Positions 46,095-58,084 are shown, counted from the first letter of the stretch. The stretch: DNA of 64,000 nucleotides from Dryocosmus kuriphilus (GCA_038277395.1 CM076192.1:129863035-129927034), one strand, 5' to 3'. Made by a program: numbers and translations. Notes: a model not told the origin generated them from the sequence alone.

Positions 46095-46830
46095 GCTTCA
46101 CCCCTACGTTCCCGTCTCCTGAATTTCGCTTTAGTCTGTCAAGTATACTTTCCCTTTTCTTTTTCTCTTCTTCTTCCACAATTTCGTCCTCCCTATCTAC
46201 TTCTCCATTCTCGACCCTTTTTCACCCAACCTACATCTTCCCTCTCTCTGTACTTACACCTTTTCCAGTCCTAAACTTTCCCCTCCCTCAAGGTGTGTCC
46301 ACATTGGAATTTCCACTATGTCCATATTATTTTTTTTGATTGTTGTTAATAGTTTTCTTTTATGCCCATTATTATATTCATTATTCATTATTTTATACGT
46401 CTTCTCTCTCAAATTATAAAACCGTTTTTTTTAATTCATGCCTTCTTCATTCTTACCCACACCCAATTCTGATCGTTATGCGTTTTTTTTTTCTCTTCTT
46501 CATATTTCTTTTTGCACTTAATTTCGTTATGTTACGACAAGTTAAATTTTTTGTTGTTGTTGTTTGTTTTTGTTCATGATCAGCTAAGGAGCCCCAAATC
46601 TCACCAAAACACAGCACCTTTTATTTTATGAGGCTGGCCATTCGGTGTTTGAGTCCGAGCCTTTTGCCTTTTCATGGAGTCTGATTTTAATTTAAAATTT
46701 TGAATTTCGTATTGGATTCGTTTTTGCCATGAGATACCATTTTTTTTTGGTTATGTTGTCGTCTCCCACCTGGGTTTGAGACCTATTCGGTCTCCCCCCC
46801 CCCCCCCCCCCCCCGCAAAGGGGAGGGAGT
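46095..46830 (+). other. Gypsy-3 3' untranslated region with poly-C and purine tract
   Basis: T-rich noncoding DNA. A C run of about 18 lies near 46796-46814, then GCAAAGGGGAGGGAGT (46815-46830) forms the polypurine tract directly before the LTR. CAGCTAAGGAGCCCC near 46581 and GGTTTGAGACC near 46775 recur in similar form in Gypsy-2 (for example 32701). Confidence 0.75.
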
Positions 46831-49327
46831 TGTGACGTTGCAATTTTATTACACGTCACAAACGTCAATTTTAGTACTTTTGAAAATTCTAGAAAATTTT
46901 AGAAAAATAATAACCGTTGCTTTTAATCTCTTTTATCACGTGGTCTGACGCTGACGGCAATCTCGGCACTCCTTAGCGTTTAATTTAGATGTAATTTAGA
47001 TTAATTTATTATTTTTTTTTCGTATTATTTATTTTGTTTTATATAAATTCGTCCTGGATCGCAAAACTACCCCAATTAACGAGCTGAGAGTCCCCGCTAC
47101 CCTCTTCATTGAGTCGTCGATTAGGGTTTGTCGTCACCTCCACCCAGCGAGGCTTCTACTGTCCGGCGACCTTCACCTAGTTCTTCCTTCCGGCTTGTCC
47201 AATTTTGAGTTTTCGTTCGCCATCTCCTACTTCTAAGATACCAGGCCAGTACCGGTTGAAGAGGAAGGAGAGTGGTAATATTAGCTGTCCAAGATACTAG
47301 GCAAGTCCCGGTTGAGGATATTTTACAGTTTTCCAAGATATTAGGCAAGTTCCGGTTGAGGATATTTTTGCAGTTGTCCAAGATACTAGGCAAGTTCCGG
47401 TTGAGGATATTTTCGAGAAGTAATGGTGACCATCCAAAACCCAGGCATCAGTTCCAGTGAGGATGGGTACGACCATTGTTAGTTTTATTTGAAATAATTC
47501 TACCAGTAAGAAAATAGGTAGAATGATTTCGTTCTTTGCTTAGTTCAACATGTATGAAAGGGGGTAAAGAACGATTTTGTCTTTGAGACTTTTTACTGTT
47601 TTCGAGGTCATATTTGAGAAACACGGACGTCGACGCGGGAGAGAAAAGGAAGGAAAGAAGACTAGGAGAGCTCTCTCTCCCAATTCTGCACATCCGATCC
47701 CCCACCGTACCGCCCCTCAATTCCTACTTCCGATGTCCAGTTTAGGCATAATGCGATACTTAGTTTAGACGACATTCGTTTTTGTGAACCGAGGGCGTCG
47801 AGACCTGTGGAGAAACGAGAGGCGCACAACGTGTAAAGGTTTGACGTAGGATTTTCTTTACTCTGTGAAATGGCCCAGCTAGGTGTTTAGCCCTTTTTTT
47901 TTAGTTGTTATTTTCGTTTCATATCGACTTCAAAATAGATTTGAGTTTCCTAGCTGATCCTTGGTTCTTTAATTAATTAGCAAATTGAGTGAAATTTTTA
48001 TGATATCGTTTTGAATTCCCCCCTCCCCCCCATTATGGAGTGCCGAAGGGCGAGCCCCTTGAGTTTTCTGCGTGATTTTAATTTTATTATCTCATTTTAA
48101 ATTATGATGTTAGATTATAGCTTTTTTTTTGTGTTCTAATCGACGGCGTGGTCCTAGAATTGTGAATGTGGTCCGTTTTAGTAGTCCCAAACCCACTCTC
48201 GCCCCAAATCTCTGTCAGTTTTTCGAAGTTTAAAAGCCGATCAAAATTATTAGAAACCCCTTTTCTTTTCTTTCTACCCTTTTACCGAACCGTAGTCTTC
48301 CGTGTCCTCATGCTACCCAAATTAATATAGTTCTAAATAGTTAAATATAGTATTGAAAATTTAGTGAGATGTTGTAATCCCAATTTTAATAGTTTCGAAC
48401 ATGTCTGTTCTCGATGGTTATAGTGCCGCTTATTTTTGTATCGAAACGGTAAATCACCCCCCCCCCCCCTTTCCGAACATGTTGTGTCCTCAGGCTACCC
48501 AAGTTAGTATAGTTTTAAATAGTCAAAAATAGTATTGAAAATTTAGAGAGATGTATTCCCCATTTTAATAGTACCGGGCCTGGCTGTTTCCGACGATTAT
48601 AGTACCGCTTATTTTTGTATCAAAATGGTAAACCACACCCTTTCCGAACATGTTTTGTCCCCAATTTGAGTAGTTTAGCGGACAATTTCACACCCCTTTC
48701 TCACTGCTGGCTTCCACTTTTGTTTCTTTTTTTTTGTTTGTTGTTTGCATTATAGTTTAAGATGTATTAATTTCTTACCGAGACCTTTGTTAACCACCTA
48801 AATTTGTATGCTTATAGAGATTTCGTTAATTTGTGCTTAACTTATTTTAACCCCTTTTGAATGTTATATCGAAGCCATTGTCTTTTCTCCTGAATAAATC
48901 TTTGATTTTATGAATTCTAAGGAAAGGTTTTGTGAGTTATACTTAATGATGTTTAACCCACCCCCTCTACCGTTACCTAATAATTATTAGGGGCTGAGCT
49001 AGACGGCAGAGCCGGCGAGCCGAATAAAATTTAGAGATTTTGTAGAAAGTGTCCCAAGAAAGCACTGGCGCCCGTAATTTTGGGGTTTCGTTTTTTAAGG
49101 TTTCAGTTTCCATTGCGTTTTCCGTTTTCGAGTTTTGGTTTGTTTATTTGAGTTTTGGTTTTAGTTTTATTGAGGTTGAATTCGGGAACTTTGGACTGAG
49201 TTGTTATTAAGATTGATTTTGAATTTTGAATTTGTTTCGGGTCGCCTTGTACGTGCCCTTACCTGACCACACTAATTTTCTCTCTTTTTTGGTTTTAAAA
49301 ATCAAAAGGAAAAGGGTGCACGTCACA
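46831..49327 (+). repeat. 3' LTR of Gypsy-3
   Basis: Same tips as the 5' LTR, 2,497 bp. Compared by eye with the 5' copy it lacks about 110 bp between two GGACGT words near 47630 and about 60 bp near 47666. It carries a diverged extra ~185-bp copy (48480-48660) of the segment at 48300-48480. Otherwise the copies differ by scattered single bases. Confidence 0.9.
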
Positions 49328-49900
49328 AGATTTCGTCTTAATCGTTTTTTGATAAAATGAGCGGTTTTTATTTAATCAAGAAAAAGCTTTTAAAATTAAA
49401 AAACTCTGGTTCTCCGCAAAAATATTAAAGATACAAGAAAATAGTAGGAACCAAAGTTGTTCAATTTAAAAATATCTACAAATTTTGCTTTAAACATATT
49501 TTAATAAAATGCAGGGTTTTTGTTTTAATCGATAAAACGTTATTAAAAATAAAAAATTTCAAATTTTCAGCCAAAATATGCAATATACGGAAAAAAAATA
49601 AAAAACAAAGTGGTTCGCCTCAAAAAGGTCTAAAAATTTGTTCTCTATCATCTTTTTGAGCAGACGCGTAGTTTTTAAGTTATTCGTGAAATATATTATG
49701 AAATATAGAGAAAACCACTTTTCAGCAAAACTATGCAAGATATGAGAAAATATTAACAAGCAGGATTGTTCACCTTGGAAAGTGCTACAAAATTTATTTA
49801 TAAGACTCATTGTTTCACTTTTAAGAATCGAAATCCTCTTTTGTGAAAATTTGGAAGATCGCTAAAAAACTTTACCAATCTACAATGTGTTTTAAAAAAA
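49328..49900 (+). repeat. ~155-bp satellite-like tandem repeat
   Basis: Landmark GCAAAAATATT/GCCAAAATATGC/GCAAAACTATGC recurs near 49416, 49570 and 49725 (spacing ~155 bp), each followed by a run GATAC(A/G)AGAAAAT and TTGTTCA words. Copies are strongly diverged. Gypsy-3 inserted in this array. Confidence 0.75.
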
Positions 49901-49904
49901 TGTA

Positions 49905-50170
49905 ATTATCGAGCGCGAAACGCGAGTGTTATGATGAGAGTGTATTCCTTAAGGGCGATAGAGCCTTGAGTAAAATAATTTTTTTGTAATTTTCAATTTA
50001 AAGGTTTATAGGATCCATAAACACCGAGCGCGTAGCGCGAGGTGAATAATCTATCGAGCGCGAGGCGCGCGAGTGAGAACAGACGCGGGCCCTAGGCGCG
50101 CTCATACTTCGCGCAAAGCGCGGCGAACAAAGCGCGCGATGAGAATGTGCTCGCGAAGCGGGCAGATTTT
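49905..50170. repeat. GC-rich GAGCGCG/CGCGAGG palindromic repeat cluster
   Basis: Phrases of the form CGAGCGCGAAACGCGAG, CGAGCGCGTAGCGCGAGG, TCGAGCGCGAGGCGCGCGAG and GCGCAAAGCGCGGCG occur within 260 bp of otherwise AT-rich DNA. Noncoding. Confidence 0.7.
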
Positions 50171-50879
50171 GTTTCTAATAAAAAAGTTGTAGCTCATGTA
50201 TTTTTCGAAATAAATGGAAAAAAGACATTTCTTCTCCAAACCAAAATTTAATTTCTTTTTTGACATCAAATCGTGATCAGTCATTAAATTTTGGTAATTT
50301 ATTAATAAAATTTACGGTGATTATGCATTTCAATATTCTTAGAGTAACTTTTTTAGGTTAAAAGTTTAAATATTTGTATAAAAACGTTAATGATTTATTT
50401 TCATCAGGTTGAAAAAACTGAATATCAGTGCTTTTCAACGCTTGGGGGAAGTTGGTCAGAAAGGAATAAAGAAGCTTTCTGGACAATATTCCTTCGATTG
50501 ATACCGACGTTCAAAAAACTATGATTGTCTTAATTCGCGTGCGGTCGGTCCTCGCGCGTGGGGCAAGAATGTCTGTATTCGAGAATCGCGTTCGACTAGC
50601 AACTCTTTGAAAGCACACAATGCAAATTAAGTAAGTACTAAAAAAATATGTTCTTAAAATAAGGGAAACTGTAATTATTATGGTCATTCTTTAACAATGT
50701 ATTATGCATTGTTTCAAAAAAAAATGTAAACAAAACTATATCGCCTTCCTAATTGTGAGACCCTGAAATTCTACAATGCATAAAATATAAACAAAGTCGT
50801 CATTTCTGCCTTACTATTTGAATAGCCCACATCTAAAGATATTGCAGAGTGTGTTAAAAGTGACTTAAAAAGGATTTTT
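50171..50879. other. AT-rich sequence, no gene seen
   Basis: No open frame or known element. A short GC-richer patch near 50530-50600 (GCGTGCGGTCGGTCCTCGCG) has no assignment. Confidence 0.55.
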
Positions 50880-51637
50880 CGAGCTAAACATACTGTCCTC
50901 TTGAAGGATCGAAACCTCATTTTTTGCTCCAAACATCTTTCCTGCAAACTTCAGAAGACCATGTTTGTAGATTTTGATCATTCTTTGAGCGTTCAGGTTC
51001 TCAGTAAAAAGCCCGAAACAGCCAAAACCGCCCTGTGAGAACTATCCCCAAACATGAACCTTTATGGGGTGTGTTTAACAGTTCTCTGGAGGAACCACTC
51101 ACCACAGCCTGACCAGGCACATTTTATGGGAACCCGTGCCCAAAAAGACGCTTCGTCGGAAAAAATTACATTTGACCAATCGCGATCATTATTTTCCGTA
51201 GCCCATGCCAGGCGTTTTTTCATGTGAACCTCTGAGAGGAGGGGTTTTTGCCTCGTGCTATGGTACTGCACTTTTGCCATAAATAATCTGCATCTTCTGG
51301 TGTTTCTACTAACCTCTACTCCCTTCGCCGCTAGCTTAGCTTTGGCTTCGCGCAGCCGCAGAGGTGGGTTGCGCTTCAACAGTGCGATGATCGCCTTATC
51401 CTCCTTACTCGACGTTGCTCGCATTTCTCCTCTTCCCGGCGGACCGTCGACTGTTTTTGTGTCCCTATACTGCTCCACCCACGTTTGCACGAAGTGCTTA
51501 GACTTTTTAAGCACTTTAGCAGCGGCTGAGTAAGTACGAAAGATGCGGTCTGTGTTCATTGGTGCAAAAAAACACACAGCCTCAAAACGTTCAGCGTATA
51601 CAGCACTTATTGCGCAATCTTGTGCAATATCTGACAC
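50880..51637 (-). pseudogene. Tc1-like transposase, truncated relic
   Basis: Minus-strand start at 51637. The first 190 codons are open: a helix-turn-helix-rich N-terminal half (SAAAKVLKKSKHFVQTWVEQ, KEDKAIIALLKRNPPLRLRE) and then the first catalytic Asp in WSNVIFSDEASFWARVP near 51150. A frameshift near 51068 moves the frame to KVHVWG, then a stop, then GLFTENLNAQRMIKIYKHG and VSILQED near 50900, which holds the second catalytic Asp. The third acidic motif and everything after LQED are missing. No inverted-repeat tips were found. Confidence 0.85.
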
Positions 51638-52104
51638 TTCGAACGAGAATGAAGCGAATCAGCGGTTTCGTCGTAGCCCCTCAAACGTACAGTCAGGCCA
51701 AAAAAGAAAGGAAAAAAAATCTTTTAAACCTTTCGAGAAAACGCGCACCTTGTCCTGTGGAACAGACTGTAAATACCGTTAAAGAGAAGAAACTGCATTA
51801 GTAAGCTAATTAAATTAGAATAAACCAACCGTTATTTATTATATTTTAACCGAATTATATTAGAAATAGAAGTATTAGCCACTGTATATAAAGCTATCTA
51901 TAATATAAAATTATCTAAGCATTTTAGAGACATTTAGTTCAGTAAACTCAAGTACCTATTAATTACAAATTAACTAAAAAACAATAGAAGATATTACTCA
52001 CGTAATAACAAGCACAATTTTTCACGAACAACCTCTCAGTCTGCAGGCGCAAAGCAAACGCTACTAAAATCAGCTGTAAAAACAAGATGGCTGACACGTT
52101 GACA
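51638..52104. other. Intergenic sequence, no gene seen
   Basis: Contains the presumed upstream region of the Tc1-like gene and AT-rich DNA. Nothing recognisable. Confidence 0.5.
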
Positions 52105-52193
52105 GGTCAAACCAAGAACGCACTAAGCAGTGCTCTCAACTGCGGCAAAAAATCGAATGGCACCCGTGAAAATTCAAAAATACAAAAACGAAC

Positions 52194-52960
52194 CCAGTTA
52201 ACATTGATCGAGGCCGGTACGTACCCGCGACCTGTTTTTTGGTACTTTGGTACCGTAAGTGGTACGAACGACAATCGTAGCAGGAACGTACCTGCTTGGG
52301 CGACAATGTCCGCTTACGTAGCAAAATATCGTTGCTCGAACGTTCCCAATTGGATGCTTGTAATGTAGCCGCACCGTACCGGGACCGTACCTAAGAACAC
52401 ATTCCTGGTACGTAACTGGTACGCTCCCAACAAAAATTTTTTTTCCCTGGCCTTCAAGCAACAACGTACCAGGTACTTCCCGGAGTAGCGAAAATATTAC
52501 GTACCAGCAACGATTGAGGAACTTATTAGGTTTATAAAAATGTCATCCTATCATGATGTTGGGTACGTTTCGATCATGTTCCGAGATACAATTTCTTCGA
52601 GGAAACGTTCTAGCCACCTTTACGATACGCAACTTTCTTGAATATTGGTACGTCGCTGGCACGTACCGACTTAATTTTGAAAAAATCAGCAAGTGTGTCA
52701 TATTTATTCAAACGAATGAATCGTAAAATAGAATAAATTTATTCATACATCATTCTTTATCGTACATAAGACATCATAAATGTTACATAAAACATTATAA
52801 ATACGTACATTGACATAAGGTAAGTAATCGGCAATAATATCACTGCAAATAATTATAAACTCGCATTACATGTCGTCGAAAAATTTTTAATACAAAATAG
52901 GCGCAATTTCAACGACTCGACTGATTGAAAATCTATAAAAATTACAGAGAAGAAAAAAAG
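52194..52960 (+). repeat. Left long terminal inverted repeat
   Basis: Its outer ~470 bp (52210-52680) hold about a dozen GGTACGT or ACGTACC words. The inner half is AT-rich (CATCATTCTTTATCGTACAT, CATTACATGTCGTCG) and ends near TTCAACGACTCGACTGA at about 52910-52925, with weaker match to ~52960. Confidence 0.85.
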
Positions 52961-53455
52961 TTGGGAACGCGCGTGTTCCTTTTCTAAAACAAAGAAAAAT
53001 GCAATTTTGTCGGCCTGACATCATTATTCGCATTTCGATAAGCTCCACGCGAGAAATCTCTTACAAATGTATTTTGTATTATTAAAATATATTGTCCATT
53101 GATGGCTTTAATTTCATTAAAATCCATTTAAAGCCGTCAACAAACGCTGTGAGCGTGATCAACAAAAAAAAAAAGAAGTTTTGGGCGATAAGACGTGCAT
53201 ATGTGTAGTTACCAGCACTTATTAAATTACAAGGCGAACTGAATACACAGTTACAAAACAGCAGCGTACAGTCGAACACTCTCAACGCGATACGTTTCTG
53301 TCAACATTTCTATTATGCAGCGCCGCGCCGCTCTTCCTCAAATCTTTCAAAATTTCAGGCCTGGCACGGGACAAATAGCACACTTTAATTAGGTTTTCAG
53401 TCATTACAATGAAATAACGTTCACTTCGTACCTTTTCTTCTGGATTTTTGATCTC

Positions 53456-53606
53456 TGCACCCTTCTTGGCGCTGTTTTCAACCAATCTTTAACAGTACTC
53501 TCGGCGTCCGTTACTGGGTATTTCCCACAAAGTTTTTCGACAGCCGCGTCTCTAATAACATTTTAAATTTGTTCATTTCGTTTTCTCAAATAACACGCTG
53601 AGGACG
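53456..53606 (-). pseudogene. C-terminal exon-like segment
   Basis: After a CCTCAG acceptor near 53607 the minus frame reads CYLRKRNEQI, a stop, then NVIRDAAVEKLCGKYPVTDA and ESTVKDWLKTAPRRVQRSK. An acidic/Trp-anchored ESTVKDWLKTAP block at the end of the protein fits the end of DUF4806-type proteins as I remember them. Weak evidence; other frames nearby are shadows. Confidence 0.35.
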
Positions 53607-54258
53607 GCATGGCACATATATGTGCTATAAAACTTTTCATTACATCATTGACGAGATGTTACAAGGTGCAAAAACACGGCGCTGCTCTCAACATGATACA
53701 ACATTAGAAAAATTAGAAATCTAAGATGTGCAGCAAATGCCACTTAAATTTTGAAATAATCTGTATCTAATTTTTGTATCAGTGTTATAGTAAATTTACT
53801 ATTTTATTCATAATATTTACTATTGAAAAATCTATCATTCCAAATTTATAATTTTTCAAACGTAATATTCTTGCAATCATTGATAATTTGATGGTGAGAA
53901 TGCTATTTTGATAGTTTTAAACAGTATATGGTCTGATATTTGTTGCAAATCTTATTCTCTAGGTACTTACGGTAGATAACTTTTAATTTATCGTCAGTGC
54001 CCAATTGATGAAACGCAGGCGCTAACATTTTCAATGTTGATGTACTTGGAGGAGAGATGACGACGCTTCATGAATGATGCGCGGTTCGTTTTTTGTACCA
54101 TTTTCTTTGTCTTCTTCTTCCAGTCTCCTTTGAAGAAATAGTAAAAAATATTATATTGTAAGATTGAAGAAAATTCAATAATCAAATCTTTATTAACCAT
54201 TTCTAACGAGTTGCATATAGATACTTCTTTAAAAAAAATTGAAACACCACTGGCTTAC

Positions 54259-54461
54259 CTGCGCAGTCGTAAACTTTGACAATACTTATTTTTATCCAAT
54301 TTATTGTAGGATATACTCCTGGCATAACGTAGTCTTTAATGATATACTCAGTCCCCAACGGAGGCCAGTAGCAAAATTTGAAATCCAGCGTTTGGCACTT
54401 ATATGGCACCGTCATGATTCATTAAATTGTTCTAGTTTTAGAATAGCATATCCATCAATAC
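54259..54461 (-). pseudogene. Exon with CYWPP motif (second copy of the N-domain pattern)
   Basis: Bounded by an acceptor (TTCTTCCAG) at 54462 and a donor (GCAG|GTAAG) at 54259. Reads DGYAILKLEQFNES, then after a frame change TVPYKCQTLDFKFCYWPPLG and YVMPGVYPTINWIKISIVKV. VP-x-K/W, CYWPP and a later W-x-K-x-S-I-x-K-V are the same layout as in the 59042-59309 exon. The element may therefore hold two related units, or one gene with a repeated domain. Next exon 54127-53971 starts after a TTCTTCAAAG acceptor and ends in a GTAAGTAC donor. Confidence 0.45.
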
Positions 54462-55982
54462 CTGGAAGAATATATATACATTTTTATATACAATGAACAG
54501 AAAATTAGTTTTACATGACAGCAATATAAGCTGGCACTTCTGAAGATTATACATTAAAAAAAAAATTTATTCTAGATATTATTATTGGCTCATGTAATTT
54601 TCGGTACATGAAGTATATATTCGTTTAAGAACATTAATTTAAATACTGTGCTTCTAGGCTAAATTAAATAAAGTAATTTTTTCTATGTTTTATTTTGAAA
54701 TTTATCGTCATTCACTTACTATCTACAGTGATTTTGACATTCCTCCACTAACTCATTGCTCTTTGATGAAACATTAGTATTATCCTCCTCAGTAGTTCCC
54801 ACCATGAGTTCCTTCTCAGTCTCACTGACATTCATTGGCGAATCTAACAATGACCTATAATTTTCAAATTGGCTAACATCACTTTCCTTTTTATTATCAG
54901 ATTCTTCTTCGTTATTATGCGATTCTTCGTCAGCTGAGCGTGCAAAAAAATTTTTATTTATTACTTGATACTGCTTTTAAATATTGTTTAATTTTTTTAC
55001 TTACTCTTCTTAATGCTATCGCCTACTTCTTCATTATCATTCTTTTCCTCAGTGGACATATCGAGCGCTAGAAAATAGCACATTGCATTTAAGTTATTTA
55101 TAAGTAAGATCAGGGTAGTTTCTTTATGCGTTTTATGCGTTTTACGATATATTACATATGGACGTGACAAACCATGATTAATTTTAAATCAAGACTCTTC
55201 TTAATATAGCAACTGCTCTATTAAACGAACTTCTACGAAATAAAAAAAGGGAATAGGTAAGACACGTTTTCAATTACATTTACTTTAAAAAAATTATCAG
55301 CTTCAAATAATAAGAAAACAACAATTGCTAATTAGTAAAAATAATAAGACTTGTATGAAGGATTTTTTAAGACACTTTTTTTGTCAATCTGTCTATGATA
55401 TTTTTTGTGAAATTGCGCTAGTATCAAATTACATAAAATTCTCAACCTAGAACGCTTAGCAGGATGCGAGATAACGCCACTACCTGCATCACTTACAACT
55501 GTACTCAGATCAGGGACTTTCGGATAATCTACAAACTTTTTACTACCTTTATTATGATCATCATAGTTATCTTGTTTTTATTCTTCTTCGATAGATTCGT
55601 CATCTGACGCAGATTTTTCTTTACCGGAATCTTCGACGGGATGTTTTTTCTTGTGACGAAGGCTGCGGGTCTTCCTATCCAAAGTAGTCTTAAGTAGTTC
55701 ATTATACGCAGAATCAACTTCACTGCCACTAAGATTAAGCGATAGCTCTTCTTTTTTTTGGCTTCTTTAAAGGAATCTGAAAAAATTGTATTTATTAAGA
55801 AATCAATGAGTTTAACAAACATATGAATTATTACATAAAAGCAAACAACGTTTGTTATTAAATTTCTTACAGGTTAAGTGTACCATTCACCGACCACACC
55901 CCGTACCTGAGATCTTTCATCTTTCTATAACCTGTAAGTCAGCAAAGCCGTTTCAGATTCGACGTTTATTTCTGTACATATG

Positions 55983-56571
55983 CTACCGTTAATACCCGAA
56001 ATCAGTTAAAACTAGTTTTAACTAGTCAAAACGCGAAGCAACCAAGTCCTTTTGTAAAAACTAGTTCTAACTAGTTCATACACGAAGTAACCAAGTCCTT
56101 TTGTAAAAACCGTAAGATTTAGTTAATTCCATCTTATTTCGTATTTTAAACTGAAAATATCAGTTAAAACTAGATTGATCCAATTGTGCGACTGGTCACA
56201 GAAGAGTGATTGGTCACATCTCGTCCCCCTTTTCCAGATTTCCCTTTAAAAAACACGTTTTAACGACTGATTACAGATAAGTGGTTGGTCACAGCTGGAA
56301 AATTTATTTTTTCAAAGGAGAACCTGGAAAAGGGGGTCGAGATGTGATCAATCACTCTTCTGTGACCAGCCGCTAGCACGTGCTTTTTGAAGGGCGAGCT
56401 GGAAAAGGGGTCCGAGATGTTGTAATTAACAAAAGCTTCGGGTTTTTACAAAAGGACTTGGTTACTTCGCGATTTAAATAGTTCAAATTAGTTTTTACAA
56501 AAGGACTTAGTTACTTCGCGTTTTAACTAGTTAAAAGTAGTTTTAACTGATTTCGGATATTAATGGTAACA
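55983..56571. repeat. Foldback MITE-like element nested in the long-TIR element
   Basis: Outer arms (about 55983-56110 and 56440-56571) carry CGAAATCAGTTAAAACTA, two copies of ACCAAGTCCTTTTGTAAAAA, and CTAGTT words in mirror order. The inner part is itself inverted: TGGTCACAGAAGAGTGATTG and CCCCCTTTTCCAG near 56195-56240 versus their complements at 56320-56375. There is no coding capacity. The edges read GCTACCGTTAATACC and ATTAATGGTAAC. Confidence 0.85.
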
Positions 56572-58084
56572 CATACAATGCGATCAAAATCAGACTGACA
56601 GGGCTGAATAATAAAGTAAAGGTCGCCGGGGTAATACATAAAGGTTTCCGTAACTGCTGAATTCAACTTTTCCGTATTAATTTAAAAAAATAATAGTGAA
56701 CCCGATATTTCATTTTGTTATACTATGCTGGAAAGACTGGTACACTCACTCTGCTTTTATAAAGTGTGTAATCAAACGAATGTGCATTACAATTCAAGCA
56801 ATAGAAAACATGACGAGAATAATTTATTTGTGTTTTATTAATCCGTTATTTGTAAGGGTCATGATTTTGTTTCCTTGTAGAGAAAGTTTTGTTTTGGTGA
56901 AATTTATAAGCTTTTTTTAATTAGAAAAACATATCTTTCTAAAATTTTACCTATTATTGAATTACATTAAAGAACAAGGTACATGCATATACGCACATCC
57001 ATGAACATCATGGATAATTTAGATTTTTTTAATTTTGATGACAGGAATGCAAAGGTATATGTGCAATTCCACAAAAAATGTGCGTAATTCGTTAGGCTTT
57101 CATCGAATTTTCATATTGAGTGGACGCTCTCGGTGAAAGCATTTTTTCGTTTGTCAACACTTCAGGAACCCAAAAGAAACGTATGCCCAATACCGCGCAG
57201 CTTCGTGAAAACTTTTTTCCACTCATAGAAGTTGAAAAAAACTGAAAAGATAACGTCATTTTCCATTGTTCTTTACAAATTACTAAAAAGCAGAAAGAGA
57301 TAGCGTTAATCAGAGCTCAAAATTCAGATTCCACGGCAAAAAAATACATCGAAAACCATGTATTTTGTTATTTTCTACATAAAATGTTGAGCCTTATAGG
57401 GCGTTGAAAAGTACACCAGTGCATAAAATCTTAAAATCAATAAAAAGCCATGAGCTGACACTTTTAATTGAAGTTTTCGTAGTTTCTAAGCTTTACCAGG
57501 GTTAAAATTTCGAGTAGATAATACAAATGTCACAATAAAGCAGGGGATGGAACAAAGTACTACGAACCTTTCGAAATCCCGTAGAACCATGAACTCGTAA
57601 AATTGAGAGCTTTCACGCAGTTTGAACATTTGAAAAAACAGTACCGAGTTACGAACGTTTTTTTATGCAATTGCACATATAAATAAGAATTGTCCCATCG
57701 ACAAAGATTTTTTACGAAAAGGAAATAAAAGCACTTCTTTATTGTTTGCAATGATTACTTATTATTTTACAAAAGCCTCGAAAAACGATACAAAATATTT
57801 CACATCAATTATTTATCAACATCAGAATCATTTCTAGTAAAAATATGATCAAATATTAAATGGCATAATTGCCTGAAATGCCTTTCTATCTTGTCTATAT
57901 TATTTTTAAAAATTGGAAAGAAGGAGAACACTCGATCCACTTTTTTTCAAGAATTTTTTGTCTTTCTAGAATCTCAACAATTTTTGCAAAATTTCAACAT
58001 GATTGTTTTGACCTATAACAAATATTTTGTAGTTAATTTTTTACGCATCAAATTCATTTGTCATTATAATAAGAAGAAAATGAA
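56572..58084. other. AT-rich interior of the long-TIR element, no gene seen
   Basis: Presumed intron between the second and third candidate exons. No convincing coding segment; short frames are Phe/Lys/Ile-rich. Confidence 0.4.

Larger units (their letters stand above)
37571..49327 (+). mobile_element. Gypsy-3: LTR retrotransposon with both LTRs, gag and 3' ORF but no pol, mariner inside
   Basis: Two LTRs (37571-40040 and 46831-49327) flank a primer site, leader with a nested mariner, gag (43232-45196), a short spacer remnant, the post-pol zinc-knuckle ORF (45369-46094) and a purine tract. The host bases AGAT occur on both sides (37567-37570 and 49328-49331), a 4-bp target duplication. No RT, RNase H or integrase is present between gag and the 3' ORF. 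The gag, spacer, 3' ORF and LTRs are all recognisably related to Gypsy-2. Confidence 0.92.
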
